Assembly (NCBI GenBank): GCA_949283205.1
Contig: CASDSD010000019.1
Coordinates: 1 to 37,858 of the forward strand
Reading direction: 5' to 3'
Origin: an uncultured Alistipes sp.
GTDB taxonomy: Bacteria > Bacteroidota > Bacteroidia > Bacteroidales > Rikenellaceae
DNA length: 37,858 nucleotides
In this document: positions 24,240-31,909 of the stretch, in pieces
Layout: the number at the start of each line of letters is the position of its first letter
Position numbering within the stretch: position 1 is the stretch's first letter
The notes under the pieces: model-generated
What the model saw: the letters and a program-made list of their open reading frames with translations, nothing else
Told to the model about the DNA's origin: nothing
Databases searched by the model: none
Position numbers and translations under genes: made by a program

Positions 24240-26816
24240 TCAATAAAACAACCCCTTGCGGCCGAAGATCGGATAACCGAAGTTGAAGGTTACGTACATG
24301 TTGTTCCACGAGTCGAGGTCGTACTTCGTAAGCGACAGGCTCACGGGGCCGATACGCGTATGGTAGACCAGCGTCAGGTCGCTGATGTAGCGCATGTAGT
24401 CGCGCGCCTCGGTGCGGTCGCGCAGCATGGCGTAGAAGCTCGCCCGCAGGTAGAAGCTCCGCATCAGCTCGAACGTCGGCATGAGGCCCGCCGCCAGGTA
24501 GCGGTCGGCAAAGTAGTCGGGCATGTAGATCATCTTGGCGTGCGAGATGGGGGCGTAGCGCGGCGACGAGAGGATCGTCGACTCGGGGTTGCCGAAGCGC
24601 GGGTGGTTGGTGTAGACAGCCTCTATGTTGTACCCCATCGAGAACCACGAGCGCCGCCAGTCGCCGGGGTAGTGCTCCCACTGCACCTTGCCGCCGAACC
24701 ACGTGCGCAGCTCCTGCCCGCGCCGCCCCGAGAGGCGTGTGGCGGCATTCTCGTAGGTGTCGCGCCCGTGCACGGCGATGCCCGACACCGAGAGCCGCGT
24801 GCCGCGCGTGGGGTAGATCACCTTGTCGAGCGTACTCCGCTCCAGGGCCACGCGTCCCGCCACGAAGCGGAACCTGTCATGCGTATGGGGCGTGTCGTGG
24901 GGGTCGTAGTCCGCCTGGTAGCCGTAGTAGTTGAAGCCCGTATTGACCGACGCCTCGAAGATGCTCTTGCGCGTCATCGCAACGCCGAAGGCCGTATGGT
25001 AGAATATCTCGTTCGTGCGCGCCTCGATGGCGTTGCGCACGGGCGTGATGTTGCCGAAGGAGCCGTGCAGCGTGGTGCGGTGCGACAGGATCATCTCGTA
25101 ATCGACATACATCGGACGCCGCTTGAGGATCACCGTGCGGCCCCCGATGCTCGCCATGGCCGACACGGGGCTCAGGTAGAGGTCCCCGTGGGCGTACTGC
25201 GCCGTGCGCCCAACGGAGAAGTAGTTGAAGCCCAGGTATGCCTGGTTGAACGCCGTAGAGGAGATGTTGCCCCCGACCAGGAACCGCCAGCGCGGCTTGC
25301 TCTCAAGGTAGAAGGTCATGTCGTAGTTGCCCCGCACGGAGTCGTACCGTACCGACGGGAAGGCGCTCGCCGTGAATTCATCGGTGGCCATGAGCGAGTA
25401 GTACCGCTCCTTCACCGTCTCGAAGTCGAACGGCCCCGACGTGCCGCCATCCCCGTCGCGGCCCTCACCCTTACGTTCGTCGAAGTGCATGAAGGTGCGG
25501 GCGTAGTGGCTCTGCCGCTTGCGGAGACCCTCGATCGTGAAGTCGTTGACCTCCATCTCGGGGCACCGCGCGCGGAACGCCGCACGCAGCTCGGCCGTCT
25601 GCTCCGGCGTGCGGCGCGCCTCCAGCCGCGCCTGGATCTCCGGAATCATCGCAAGGGCATCCTCATACCCCTGCTCGATGATCCTCATCCCCGAGGCGAA
25701 GTCCAGAATGCCGGCATCCACCTCGCGCTTGATCAGCACGCTGCGCCCCTGCGGAAGCACATAGTCCGTGGGGCTGGTAATGAGCGCCATCACCTGCTGC
25801 TCGACCGACGAGTCCTGCGTGGCGTACTCGTCGTCGCCCACGCACTGCGACCCGATCAGGAAGTCGGGCGCGAAATCCTCCACCAGCACCTGCCACGGGA
25901 AGTTGTTGTAGCAGCCGCCGTCCACAAGCACCATGCCCTCGTCGGTGGTGACGGGGCGGAACGCCAGAGGATAGGCCATCGACGCCCGCACCACGAACGG
26001 GAGGTAACCCTCCGAGAACTCCACGGCGCGGTGTCCGTTCATGTCGGTCGCGGCGCACCGGAACGGCACCATAAGGCGGTCGAAGTCGCCGCCGCACGCC
26101 GTCGAGGCCGGCGCGAAGAGCCCCGTCAGCGCGAGGTCTATCTGCGCCGTGTTGATAAAGGCGTGGGGCAGCGCCAGCGACAGCGCGTTCTTGTTGCTCA
26201 CCGAGTCGCGTTTCATCTCGGCGTAGACCGACAGCATCGTCGGCGCCTCCGACCGCTCGTTGTAGTAGAAGCGGTACTTGTCGTCGATGCGCCCCGAGAC
26301 CCACCGCTCGACATCCCCCGAGGCCACGATCGACGTCATCTCCTCCGGGCTGTAGCCCGCGGCGTAGAGCGCCGCCACGATGGCCCCCATCGAGGTGCCC
26401 GAGATGTAGTCCACGGGGATGCCGTTCTCCTCCAGCGCCCGTATGACCCCTATGTGGTAGAGACCCTTTGCGCCGCCGCCCGCCAGGACCAGCCCCACGC
26501 GCGCTTCGGGCCCGAAGTGCTGCAGGTTGATCTGCTCGGCCGCCGTGCGCCCTATGCGCAGCGCCGCGGCATCCATGTCGGCGCTGTCGCGCCGCACCGC
26601 CGCCGCGGCAACGCTGTCACGCACCGCACGCCGTGTCGCACGCCGTACGGAATCGGGACGCGACACACATGCGGAGACCTTCGCCGTTCCGACCACGACA
26701 GGCGCCGTTCCGACCACGACAGGTGTCGCCGCCGTTTCGGGGCACCGCGCCGCACCCCCCGAGGGCACCCCCGCCAAACAGAGTATAAATAGTGCGAAAA
26801 AACGAATGATTCTCAT
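24240..26816 (-). CDS. Patatin-like phospholipase with C-terminal outer-membrane beta-barrel
   Basis: 858 residues. A signal peptide (MRIIRFFALFILCLAGVPSGGA) leads to a patatin domain with oxyanion loop GGGAKG (113-118), nucleophile Ser142 in GTSMG and catalytic Asp299 in VLVDGG, so a Ser-Asp lipid acyl hydrolase dyad is complete. After a linker, including a POTRA-like region around residues 400-450, the second half has alternating aromatic beta strands (e.g. WRFLVGGNISSTAFNQAYLGFNYFSVGRTAQYAHGDLYLSP) and ends in GRKGLFY, with the terminal aromatic residue expected of Bam-inserted barrels. This architecture resembles PlpD-type (type Vd) secretion proteins, though in Bacteroidota the passenger may remain attached. 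It is divergent from pheS. Confidence 0.93.
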   Translation of the reverse strand: MRIIRFFALFILCLAGVPSGGAARCPETAATPVVVGTAPVVVGTAKVSACVSRPDSVRRATRRAVRDSVAAAAVRRDSADMDAAALRIGRTAAEQINLQHFGPEARVGLVLAGGGAKGLYHIGVIRALEENGIPVDYISGTSMGAIVAALYAAGYSPEEMTSIVASGDVERWVSGRIDDKYRFYYNERSEAPTMLSVYAEMKRDSVSNKNALSLALPHAFINTAQIDLALTGLFAPASTACGGDFDRLMVPFRCAATDMNGHRAVEFSEGYLPFVVRASMAYPLAFRPVTTDEGMVLVDGGCYNNFPWQVLVEDFAPDFLIGSQCVGDDEYATQDSSVEQQVMALITSPTDYVLPQGRSVLIKREVDAGILDFASGMRIIEQGYEDALAMIPEIQARLEARRTPEQTAELRAAFRARCPEMEVNDFTIEGLRKRQSHYARTFMHFDERKGEGRDGDGGTSGPFDFETVKERYYSLMATDEFTASAFPSVRYDSVRGNYDMTFYLESKPRWRFLVGGNISSTAFNQAYLGFNYFSVGRTAQYAHGDLYLSPVSAMASIGGRTVILKRRPMYVDYEMILSHRTTLHGSFGNITPVRNAIEARTNEIFYHTAFGVAMTRKSIFEASVNTGFNYYGYQADYDPHDTPHTHDRFRFVAGRVALERSTLDKVIYPTRGTRLSVSGIAVHGRDTYENAATRLSGRRGQELRTWFGGKVQWEHYPGDWRRSWFSMGYNIEAVYTNHPRFGNPESTILSSPRYAPISHAKMIYMPDYFADRYLAAGLMPTFELMRSFYLRASFYAMLRDRTEARDYMRYISDLTLVYHTRIGPVSLSLTKYDLDSWNNMYVTFNFGYPIFGRKGLFY
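26683..26724. repeat. Two 21-bp in-frame tandem repeats in the patatin gene
   Basis: 26683-26703 and 26704-26724 are identical except for the last base. They encode two copies of a seven-residue VVVGTA-containing unit just after the signal peptide, in a linker likely tolerant of length change. Confidence 0.9.
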
Positions 26817-26825
26817 ATTTTTTAG

Positions 26826-26833
26826 TAACTTTG
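26826..26833 (+). promoter_or_regulatory. -7 promoter element of pheS
   Basis: TAACTTTG followed by C fits TAnnTTTG, 58 bases before the pheS ATG. Confidence 0.68.
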
Positions 26834-26855
26834 CACACTAACACCGTGCACGCTA

Positions 26856-26863
26856 CAAAAGTA
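26856..26863 (-). promoter_or_regulatory. -7 promoter element of the patatin gene
   Basis: Minus-strand TACTTTTG fits TAnnTTTG, about 40 bases before the ATG at 26816. It lies downstream of the pheS element, so the two transcripts would overlap for about 20 bases. Confidence 0.6.
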
Positions 26864-26891
26864 CGAAAATATATAAAACCGCAAAATAGCC

Positions 26892-27917
26892 ATGATTGAC
26901 AGAATCAACGATCTGTTGAAGCGCGTCGAGGAGTTCCGCCCCAAGGCCGCTGCGGAAGTCGAGGAGTTCCGGATAAAGATCCTCGGCAAGAAGGGCGAGC
27001 TGAACGCCCTCATGGAGGAGTTCAAGAAGGTCGCACCCGAACAGAAACGGGAAATAGGGCAGCGGCTCAACGCCCTCAAAACAGCTGCGCAGGAGCGTAT
27101 AAACGCCCTCAGGAGCGCCGTGCAGCAGGCTGCCGACAGCGCCGCCGCCGAGGCCGGCGACATGACACGGCCCGGTACGGCCGACAACATCGGCACCCGA
27201 CACCCCATATCGCTCGTGCGAAACCAGATCGTCGACATCTTCTCGCGCCTGGGATATACCGTGGCCGAAGGTCCCGAGATCGAGGACGACTGGCACGTTT
27301 TCTCGGCCCTCAACTTCCCGCCCGAGCACCCCGCACGCGACATGCAGGACACGTTCTTCATCGAGAAGAACCCCGACATACTCCTCCGCACCCACACCTC
27401 GTCAATACAGGTGAGGGCCATGGAGCGCAGCAAACCTCCCATCCGCATCGTATGCCCCGGACGAGTCTTCCGAAACGAGGCAATATCATACCGCGCACAC
27501 TGCATATTCCACCAGGTCGAAGGCCTCTACATCGACGAGGGCGTCTCGTTCGCCGACCTCAAGCAGTCGCTCCTCTACTTCGCAAAGGAGATGTTCGGCG
27601 AGGAGGTGTCGATACGTCTGCGGCCGTCGTACTTCCCCTTCACCGAGCCCTCGGCCGAGATGGACGTCTCGTGCAACCTCTGCGGCGGTAAGGGTTGCAA
27701 CGTCTGCAAGGGTACCGGATGGCTCGAGATCATGGGATGCGGAATGGTCGACCCCAACGTCCTCGAGGCAAACGGAATAGACTCGAAGAAGTATTCGGGA
27801 TTCGCATTCGGCATGGGTATTGAGCGCATCGCCATGCTCAAGTACGGCGTCAAGGACCTGCGTCTCTATTTCGAGAACGACGTGCGTTTCCTGCGCCAGT
27901 TCGAGAGCGTCCTGTAA
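26892..27917 (+). CDS. pheS: Phenylalanine--tRNA ligase alpha subunit
   Basis: 341-residue catalytic subunit of the heterotetrameric class II synthetase; the beta subunit is not in this window. An N-terminal coiled coil (residues 1-85) binds tRNA. The core has RHPISLVRNQIVDIFSRLGY, EIEDDWHVFSALNFP, DTFFIEK, LLRTHTSSIQVRAM, motif 2 (GRVFRNEAISYRAHCIFHQVEG), the phenylalanine-binding FTEPSAEMDV and motif 3 (GFAFGMGIERIAMLKYG). A CNLCGGKGCNVCKGTGW insert with four cysteines sits before motif 3; a similar cysteine-rich insert occurs in many bacterial PheS proteins and may bind zinc. The start is the first ATG after the promoter at 26826. Confidence 0.98.
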   Translation: MIDRINDLLKRVEEFRPKAAAEVEEFRIKILGKKGELNALMEEFKKVAPEQKREIGQRLNALKTAAQERINALRSAVQQAADSAAAEAGDMTRPGTADNIGTRHPISLVRNQIVDIFSRLGYTVAEGPEIEDDWHVFSALNFPPEHPARDMQDTFFIEKNPDILLRTHTSSIQVRAMERSKPPIRIVCPGRVFRNEAISYRAHCIFHQVEGLYIDEGVSFADLKQSLLYFAKEMFGEEVSIRLRPSYFPFTEPSAEMDVSCNLCGGKGCNVCKGTGWLEIMGCGMVDPNVLEANGIDSKKYSGFAFGMGIERIAMLKYGVKDLRLYFENDVRFLRQFESVL

Positions 27918-28043
27918 CAAAACGCCCTCTGCCGACGTTATATCTGCGACGGGCGGCATGTCGCGGCCGGCGGTGACGGATTCGCTCCGGCCCGCGCCGG
28001 AGTCGGAAACAGGCCCGCACGGGAAAAATGAGAGAGTAAAGAG

Positions 28044-30167
28044 ATGGTGAAAAGAGGCGCAACATATCGCAGACTGCTTACGGCAGCGGCCGCCATGATA
28101 ATCACGGCGGGCTTCGCCGCACCCGTACTGCACCCGTGCCCGCAAAACCCCGCACAGGCGGCTGTAATAGCCGCCGATACCGCCGGCAGCAACCCTGCGA
28201 ATGATGACGGCGGCAATATGCAGAAGCAGAGACGGAAGAACCGCCGCAGGGATGCCGCAGCCCCGCAGACGGGATCACAGAACGGACGGCAGCAGGGCAT
28301 GGAAGGAAACCGTGCCGCCGACACGCTGCAGGAGAGCGCAGCCGCGGCGGATACCTCGCTCCGGCGCTTCGACTCGTGGCCCGAGGAGCTGCGCCCGAGA
28401 CTCGACATACCCGACTCGCTGCGCGCAGCATACGCATTCACCGACGGCCTCAAGCGCGCCGCAATATACGGCGACTCGGCCACAGCCAGGACCCTCTTCG
28501 AGAAGGCCCTCGCCGCTGACGGCGACTACGCCCCCGCACTCTACGAGATGGCGTCGCAATATCTCGAGCGGGATCCCGTCAAAGCCATACAGTATGCCCG
28601 CCGGGCGTATCTCACCGACACCACAAGCCGCTGGTACACCAGCATATACGCACAGTCGCTGATCGTCGCGGGCAACTACGACGACGCCCTGCCCGTATTC
28701 CGCCGTCTCATACGCATGGATGCCGACAACCCCGACAACTACCGCATCCTGGCCATACTCTACCAGCAGCGCCAGCAGCCCTATTCCGCAATATCGGTAC
28801 TCGACTCGGCCGACATGCGTATGGGCAAGATCCCATACCTGAGCGCCCTCAAACGCCACCTGCTCGTCGCCACGCGACAATACGACCGCGCCATAGCCGA
28901 GGCGCAGGAGGCCGTCGACGCCGCCCCATACGAGCAGGCAAACATCCTCTCCCTCGGGCAGGCATACGCCGCGGCGGGACGCGACTCCATCGCCCGCGCC
29001 ACGCTGCGCCAGGCCGTGGCAATGGACTCCACGAACATCGACGCCCTGGCCGCATATGCCGACTTCTGCTCCGAGAGGCGCGACATGACGGAGTACATGG
29101 CCGCACTGAAGCTCCTCTTCGCGAACGAACGGTTCCCCCTCGAGCGCAAGATAGCCCTCTTCGAGAGGCTCACCTCGAGCCGCGAGTTCTACGGTGAGAA
29201 CTACTACGCCATAGGCGGACTGGCGTCCACCCTCGTCATAAAGCACCCCAACGACAAACGTGTCGTGGACCTCTACGGCGACTACCTCATCGCGGGCGGC
29301 GACGTCGAGAACGCCCTGCGCCACTTCAAGCTCCACCTCGACGACCAGCCCCCGCAGATGGACTACTACATGGCCGTCATCGACATCGAGACATATCTCC
29401 AGAGGCCCGACTCGGTAGACAGGTACGTGCAGCGCGCCGTCAGCCTCTTCCCCGACGACCCCGTGCTATACATACGCAAGGCCAACAGGCTCTATGTCAA
29501 GGGCGACTACGACGCCGCCGTCGCGGCATTCGACGAGGCCCTCAAATATGCCGGCACGGACTCCCTGCGCGGACAGCTATGGGGATACATCGGCGACACA
29601 TACCACCAGATCGCCGAGTTCGCCTCCGGGCGCAGCGAACGCCCCGACTCCATCCCCGAGAAGAGCCGCCTCGGCGCCCGCAAGGCCGCAAAACGATCAT
29701 ACGAAGCCTATGAGACCGCCCTCGCGCTCTATCCCGACAACGCCTCCGTGCTGAACAACTATGCATACTACCTCTCGCTCGAGAACCGCGAGCTGGAACG
29801 CGCCCTCGAGATGTCGTCGCGGGCCCTCGCCCTCGAGGAGGGGAACGCCACCTTCATCGACACCTACGCCTGGATACTCTACCTGCTCGGCCGCTACGAC
29901 GAGGCCCGCACGAGCATGAGGCAGGCCCTCTCGCTCGACCGCACGAAGAGCCCCACGCTGCCGCTCCACTACGGCGACATACTCTACGCCCTGGGCGAGA
30001 ACTTCATGGCCGAGACCTACTGGCGCAAGGCGCTCGACATGGGGGCCGACAAGGACCAGGTGGAGGAGCGCCTGGCACGCCTCAAGGGGCCGCAACAACA
30101 GCCGCAGGAACCCGCGAAGAAGGGCAGGAGGGAGCGCGGCGACACCGACGGCGCAAAGGGGAAATAA
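28044..30167 (+). CDS. Tetratricopeptide-repeat protein, secreted
   Basis: 707 residues. An N-terminal basic-hydrophobic segment (RRLLTAAAAMIITAGFAAPVL) is a signal peptide or anchor. A low-complexity Gln/Arg/Asn-rich linker (about 45-105) precedes a long TPR array from about 130 to 690, e.g. ATARTLFEKALAADGDYAPALYEMASQYL, AIQYARRAYLTDTTSRWYTSIYAQSL and ERALEMSSRALALEEGNATFIDTYAWILYLLGRYDEA. The tail is basic and rich in Gln, Lys and Arg. Bacteroidota genomes often carry such a TPR gene just before an M23/EnvC-type gene, as here (22 bp to the next start), suggesting a scaffold for cell-wall or outer-membrane assembly. No enzymatic domain seen. There is 126 bp of spacer after pheS without a clear promoter. 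Confidence 0.88.
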   Translation: MVKRGATYRRLLTAAAAMIITAGFAAPVLHPCPQNPAQAAVIAADTAGSNPANDDGGNMQKQRRKNRRRDAAAPQTGSQNGRQQGMEGNRAADTLQESAAAADTSLRRFDSWPEELRPRLDIPDSLRAAYAFTDGLKRAAIYGDSATARTLFEKALAADGDYAPALYEMASQYLERDPVKAIQYARRAYLTDTTSRWYTSIYAQSLIVAGNYDDALPVFRRLIRMDADNPDNYRILAILYQQRQQPYSAISVLDSADMRMGKIPYLSALKRHLLVATRQYDRAIAEAQEAVDAAPYEQANILSLGQAYAAAGRDSIARATLRQAVAMDSTNIDALAAYADFCSERRDMTEYMAALKLLFANERFPLERKIALFERLTSSREFYGENYYAIGGLASTLVIKHPNDKRVVDLYGDYLIAGGDVENALRHFKLHLDDQPPQMDYYMAVIDIETYLQRPDSVDRYVQRAVSLFPDDPVLYIRKANRLYVKGDYDAAVAAFDEALKYAGTDSLRGQLWGYIGDTYHQIAEFASGRSERPDSIPEKSRLGARKAAKRSYEAYETALALYPDNASVLNNYAYYLSLENRELERALEMSSRALALEEGNATFIDTYAWILYLLGRYDEARTSMRQALSLDRTKSPTLPLHYGDILYALGENFMAETYWRKALDMGADKDQVEERLARLKGPQQQPQEPAKKGRRERGDTDGAKGK

Positions 30168-30189
30168 CGCCCGCCACACAAGAGAACGC

Positions 30190-31344
30190 ATGAAGAGATC
30201 GATCCACATAATCCTCTCCGCAGCCCTCGCCCTCATCATGGCGGCGGCCGCGGCAGACACCGCAACGGCGCAGACGGCGCAGGAGAAACAGCGCATCGAG
30301 GCGCAGCGGCGCAAGATCGCCGAACTCGAGGCGCAGATCGCCCAGGAGGAGAAACGCCTCTCGGGCATCAAGCGCGACAAGTCGACGGCGCAGCAGCGCG
30401 TGCGGTCCATAACGCGCCAGATCGACTCGCGAAACCAGATACTCGCACGCACCGAGAGCGAGATGGGGCTCATCGCCCGCAACATCGCCCGCAACGACTC
30501 GATCATTGCGACAACGCGCGGCGACCTCGAGACCGAGCGCGAACGCTATGCCGAGATGGTGCGCGAAGCATACCGCAACTACCGTCAGAACAACTATATA
30601 ACATACCTTCTCGCCTCGCGCGACTTCTCCGATGCCGCCCGGCGCATAGCCAACATACGGGCCGTGGCGACGCTGCGCGCCGAGCGCATGCGCCGCATAG
30701 ACTCCATGGCCGTGGCGCTCGAGCGGCAGCAGCTGGAGCTGGCATCGCGGCGCCACGCCCTCGACTCGATCCAGAGCCGCGCCGAGGCACAGCGCGCGGC
30801 GCTGCGAAACGACGTCTCCGCGGCGCAGAAGACAATGAACCAGCTCTCCTCGCGCGAGAAGGCCGCCCTGCGCGAGAAGATGCAGCGCGAGGAGCAGCTC
30901 GACGCCGCCATCGACGAGCTGCGCAAGCTCACGAAGGGAAATACGGCGGGTGCGTCGTTCTCGCGGTCGACCTCGAACCTGAACCTCCCCGTGGACGGCG
31001 GCCGCGTGCGCGAGTACAAGAAGAACATGGCCGAGATCGTCGCCTCGCAGGGGGCCACCGTACGCTCGATATACGAGGGCAAGGTAGTCGAGGTGCGGCG
31101 CAACCGCATTTCGGGCAAATTCGACGTTTTCGTCGCACATGGCGAGTATATAACATCGTACGCCAACCTCGAGAGTACAAGCGTCGAAAAGGGCCAGAAA
31201 GTGGCAAGAAACGGCACCCTCGGCACCGTCGGCTCGTCGGTCAACCTCACGACCATGCAGCCCGAGTACAAACTCGTATTCGGAATATACTCGCCCTCGC
31301 CCAAGGAGGTGCTCAACGCCGCCGACTGCTTCAAGAAAAAGTAG
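30190..31344 (+). CDS. EnvC-like murein hydrolase activator (coiled coil plus degenerate LytM/M23 domain)
   Basis: 384 residues with a signal peptide (ALALIMAAAAADTATAQ), two long coiled-coil stretches (about 28-115 and 165-255, e.g. EKQRIEAQRRKIAELEAQIAQEEKRL) and a C-terminal LytM-fold domain (about 280-380). In active M23 peptidases the zinc is held by an HxxxD pair and an HxH. Here the first region reads VREYKKNMAEIVASQGATVRSIYEGKV without the histidine, and the last has PEYKLVFGIY instead of LHFEI; only the HGEYITSYANL histidine remains. It should therefore activate a cell-wall amidase rather than cleave peptidoglycan itself, as EnvC and NlpD do. It follows the TPR gene by 22 bp. Confidence 0.9.
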   Translation: MKRSIHIILSAALALIMAAAAADTATAQTAQEKQRIEAQRRKIAELEAQIAQEEKRLSGIKRDKSTAQQRVRSITRQIDSRNQILARTESEMGLIARNIARNDSIIATTRGDLETERERYAEMVREAYRNYRQNNYITYLLASRDFSDAARRIANIRAVATLRAERMRRIDSMAVALERQQLELASRRHALDSIQSRAEAQRAALRNDVSAAQKTMNQLSSREKAALREKMQREEQLDAAIDELRKLTKGNTAGASFSRSTSNLNLPVDGGRVREYKKNMAEIVASQGATVRSIYEGKVVEVRRNRISGKFDVFVAHGEYITSYANLESTSVEKGQKVARNGTLGTVGSSVNLTTMQPEYKLVFGIYSPSPKEVLNAADCFKKK

Positions 31345-31362
31345 GCGGCCACGGCCGCAGGC

Positions 31363-31426
31363 CAAACGGGCAAACGGGCAAACGGACAAACGGCCAAACG
31401 GCCAAACGGGCAAACGGACAAACGAC
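31363..31426 (+). repeat. Octanucleotide tandem repeat CAAACGGN x 8
   Basis: Eight consecutive 8-bp units CAAACGGN (N = G, G, A, C, C, G, A; the last unit is CAAACGAC) without indels, in the 127-bp gap between the EnvC-like gene and ybeY. The eighth position varies while the other seven are fixed. Confidence 0.95.
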
Positions 31427-31471
31427 GGCCCTCCCGCAACACGCGAAAATCACGAAAAATTCAATCGAAAT

Positions 31472-31909
31472 ATGGTAAGGTATTACAACGACTCATGCTC
31501 GTACCGCCTGCCCGACAAGCGGCTCACCTCGGCATGGCTGCGCAGCGTCGCCGAGCAGGAGGGATACACGCTGGGGGATGTCTCGTACATATTCTGTTCG
31601 GCGGAGCGGCTTCTCGAGATGAACCGCCAGTACCTCGGGCACGACTACTTCACCGACGTCATAACCTTCGACTACAGCGACCGCAAGGGTGCGCGCACCG
31701 TCAGCGGCGACATCTTCATCGACGTGGAGACCGTCGCCGACAACGCCCGCATATACGGGTCGACGCCGCTGCAGGAGATGCGGAGGGTGGTGGTGCACGG
31801 CGTGCTGCACCTCTGCGGACAGAAGGACAAGACGCCCCGCACCGAGCGGCAGATGCACCGCAAGGAGGACAAATACCTCGCACAGTTCCCCAAAAAAGAG
31901 ACGCGATGA
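31472..31909 (+). CDS. ybeY: rRNA maturation endoribonuclease YbeY
   Basis: 145-residue zinc endoribonuclease involved in 16S rRNA 3'-end processing and ribosome quality control. It shows the family segment LLEMNRQYLGHDYFTDVITFDYS and a GDIFIDVETV strand. The metal site is HGVLHLCGQKDKTPRTERQMHRKED, where the third His of the usual HGxLHLxGYDH is shifted: QKDK replaces YDH, and a His lies further on in QMHRKED, a variant common in Bacteroidota. The start at 31472 follows an A-rich leader. Its stop overlaps the mnmG start by four bases (ATGA), so the two are translationally coupled. Confidence 0.95.
   Translation: MVRYYNDSCSYRLPDKRLTSAWLRSVAEQEGYTLGDVSYIFCSAERLLEMNRQYLGHDYFTDVITFDYSDRKGARTVSGDIFIDVETVADNARIYGSTPLQEMRRVVVHGVLHLCGQKDKTPRTERQMHRKEDKYLAQFPKKETR

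Noticed and set aside
22746-26792. Very long open frame on the plus strand opposite the ModF-like and patatin genes
   Set aside because: It is the antisense of two well-supported genes; its composition (Arg, His, Pro rich) is that of GC-rich antisense sequence, with no recognisable domain.
31363-31426. Octanucleotide repeat as CRISPR or coding repeat
   Set aside because: Units are contiguous without spacers and lie between a stop codon and the next start.
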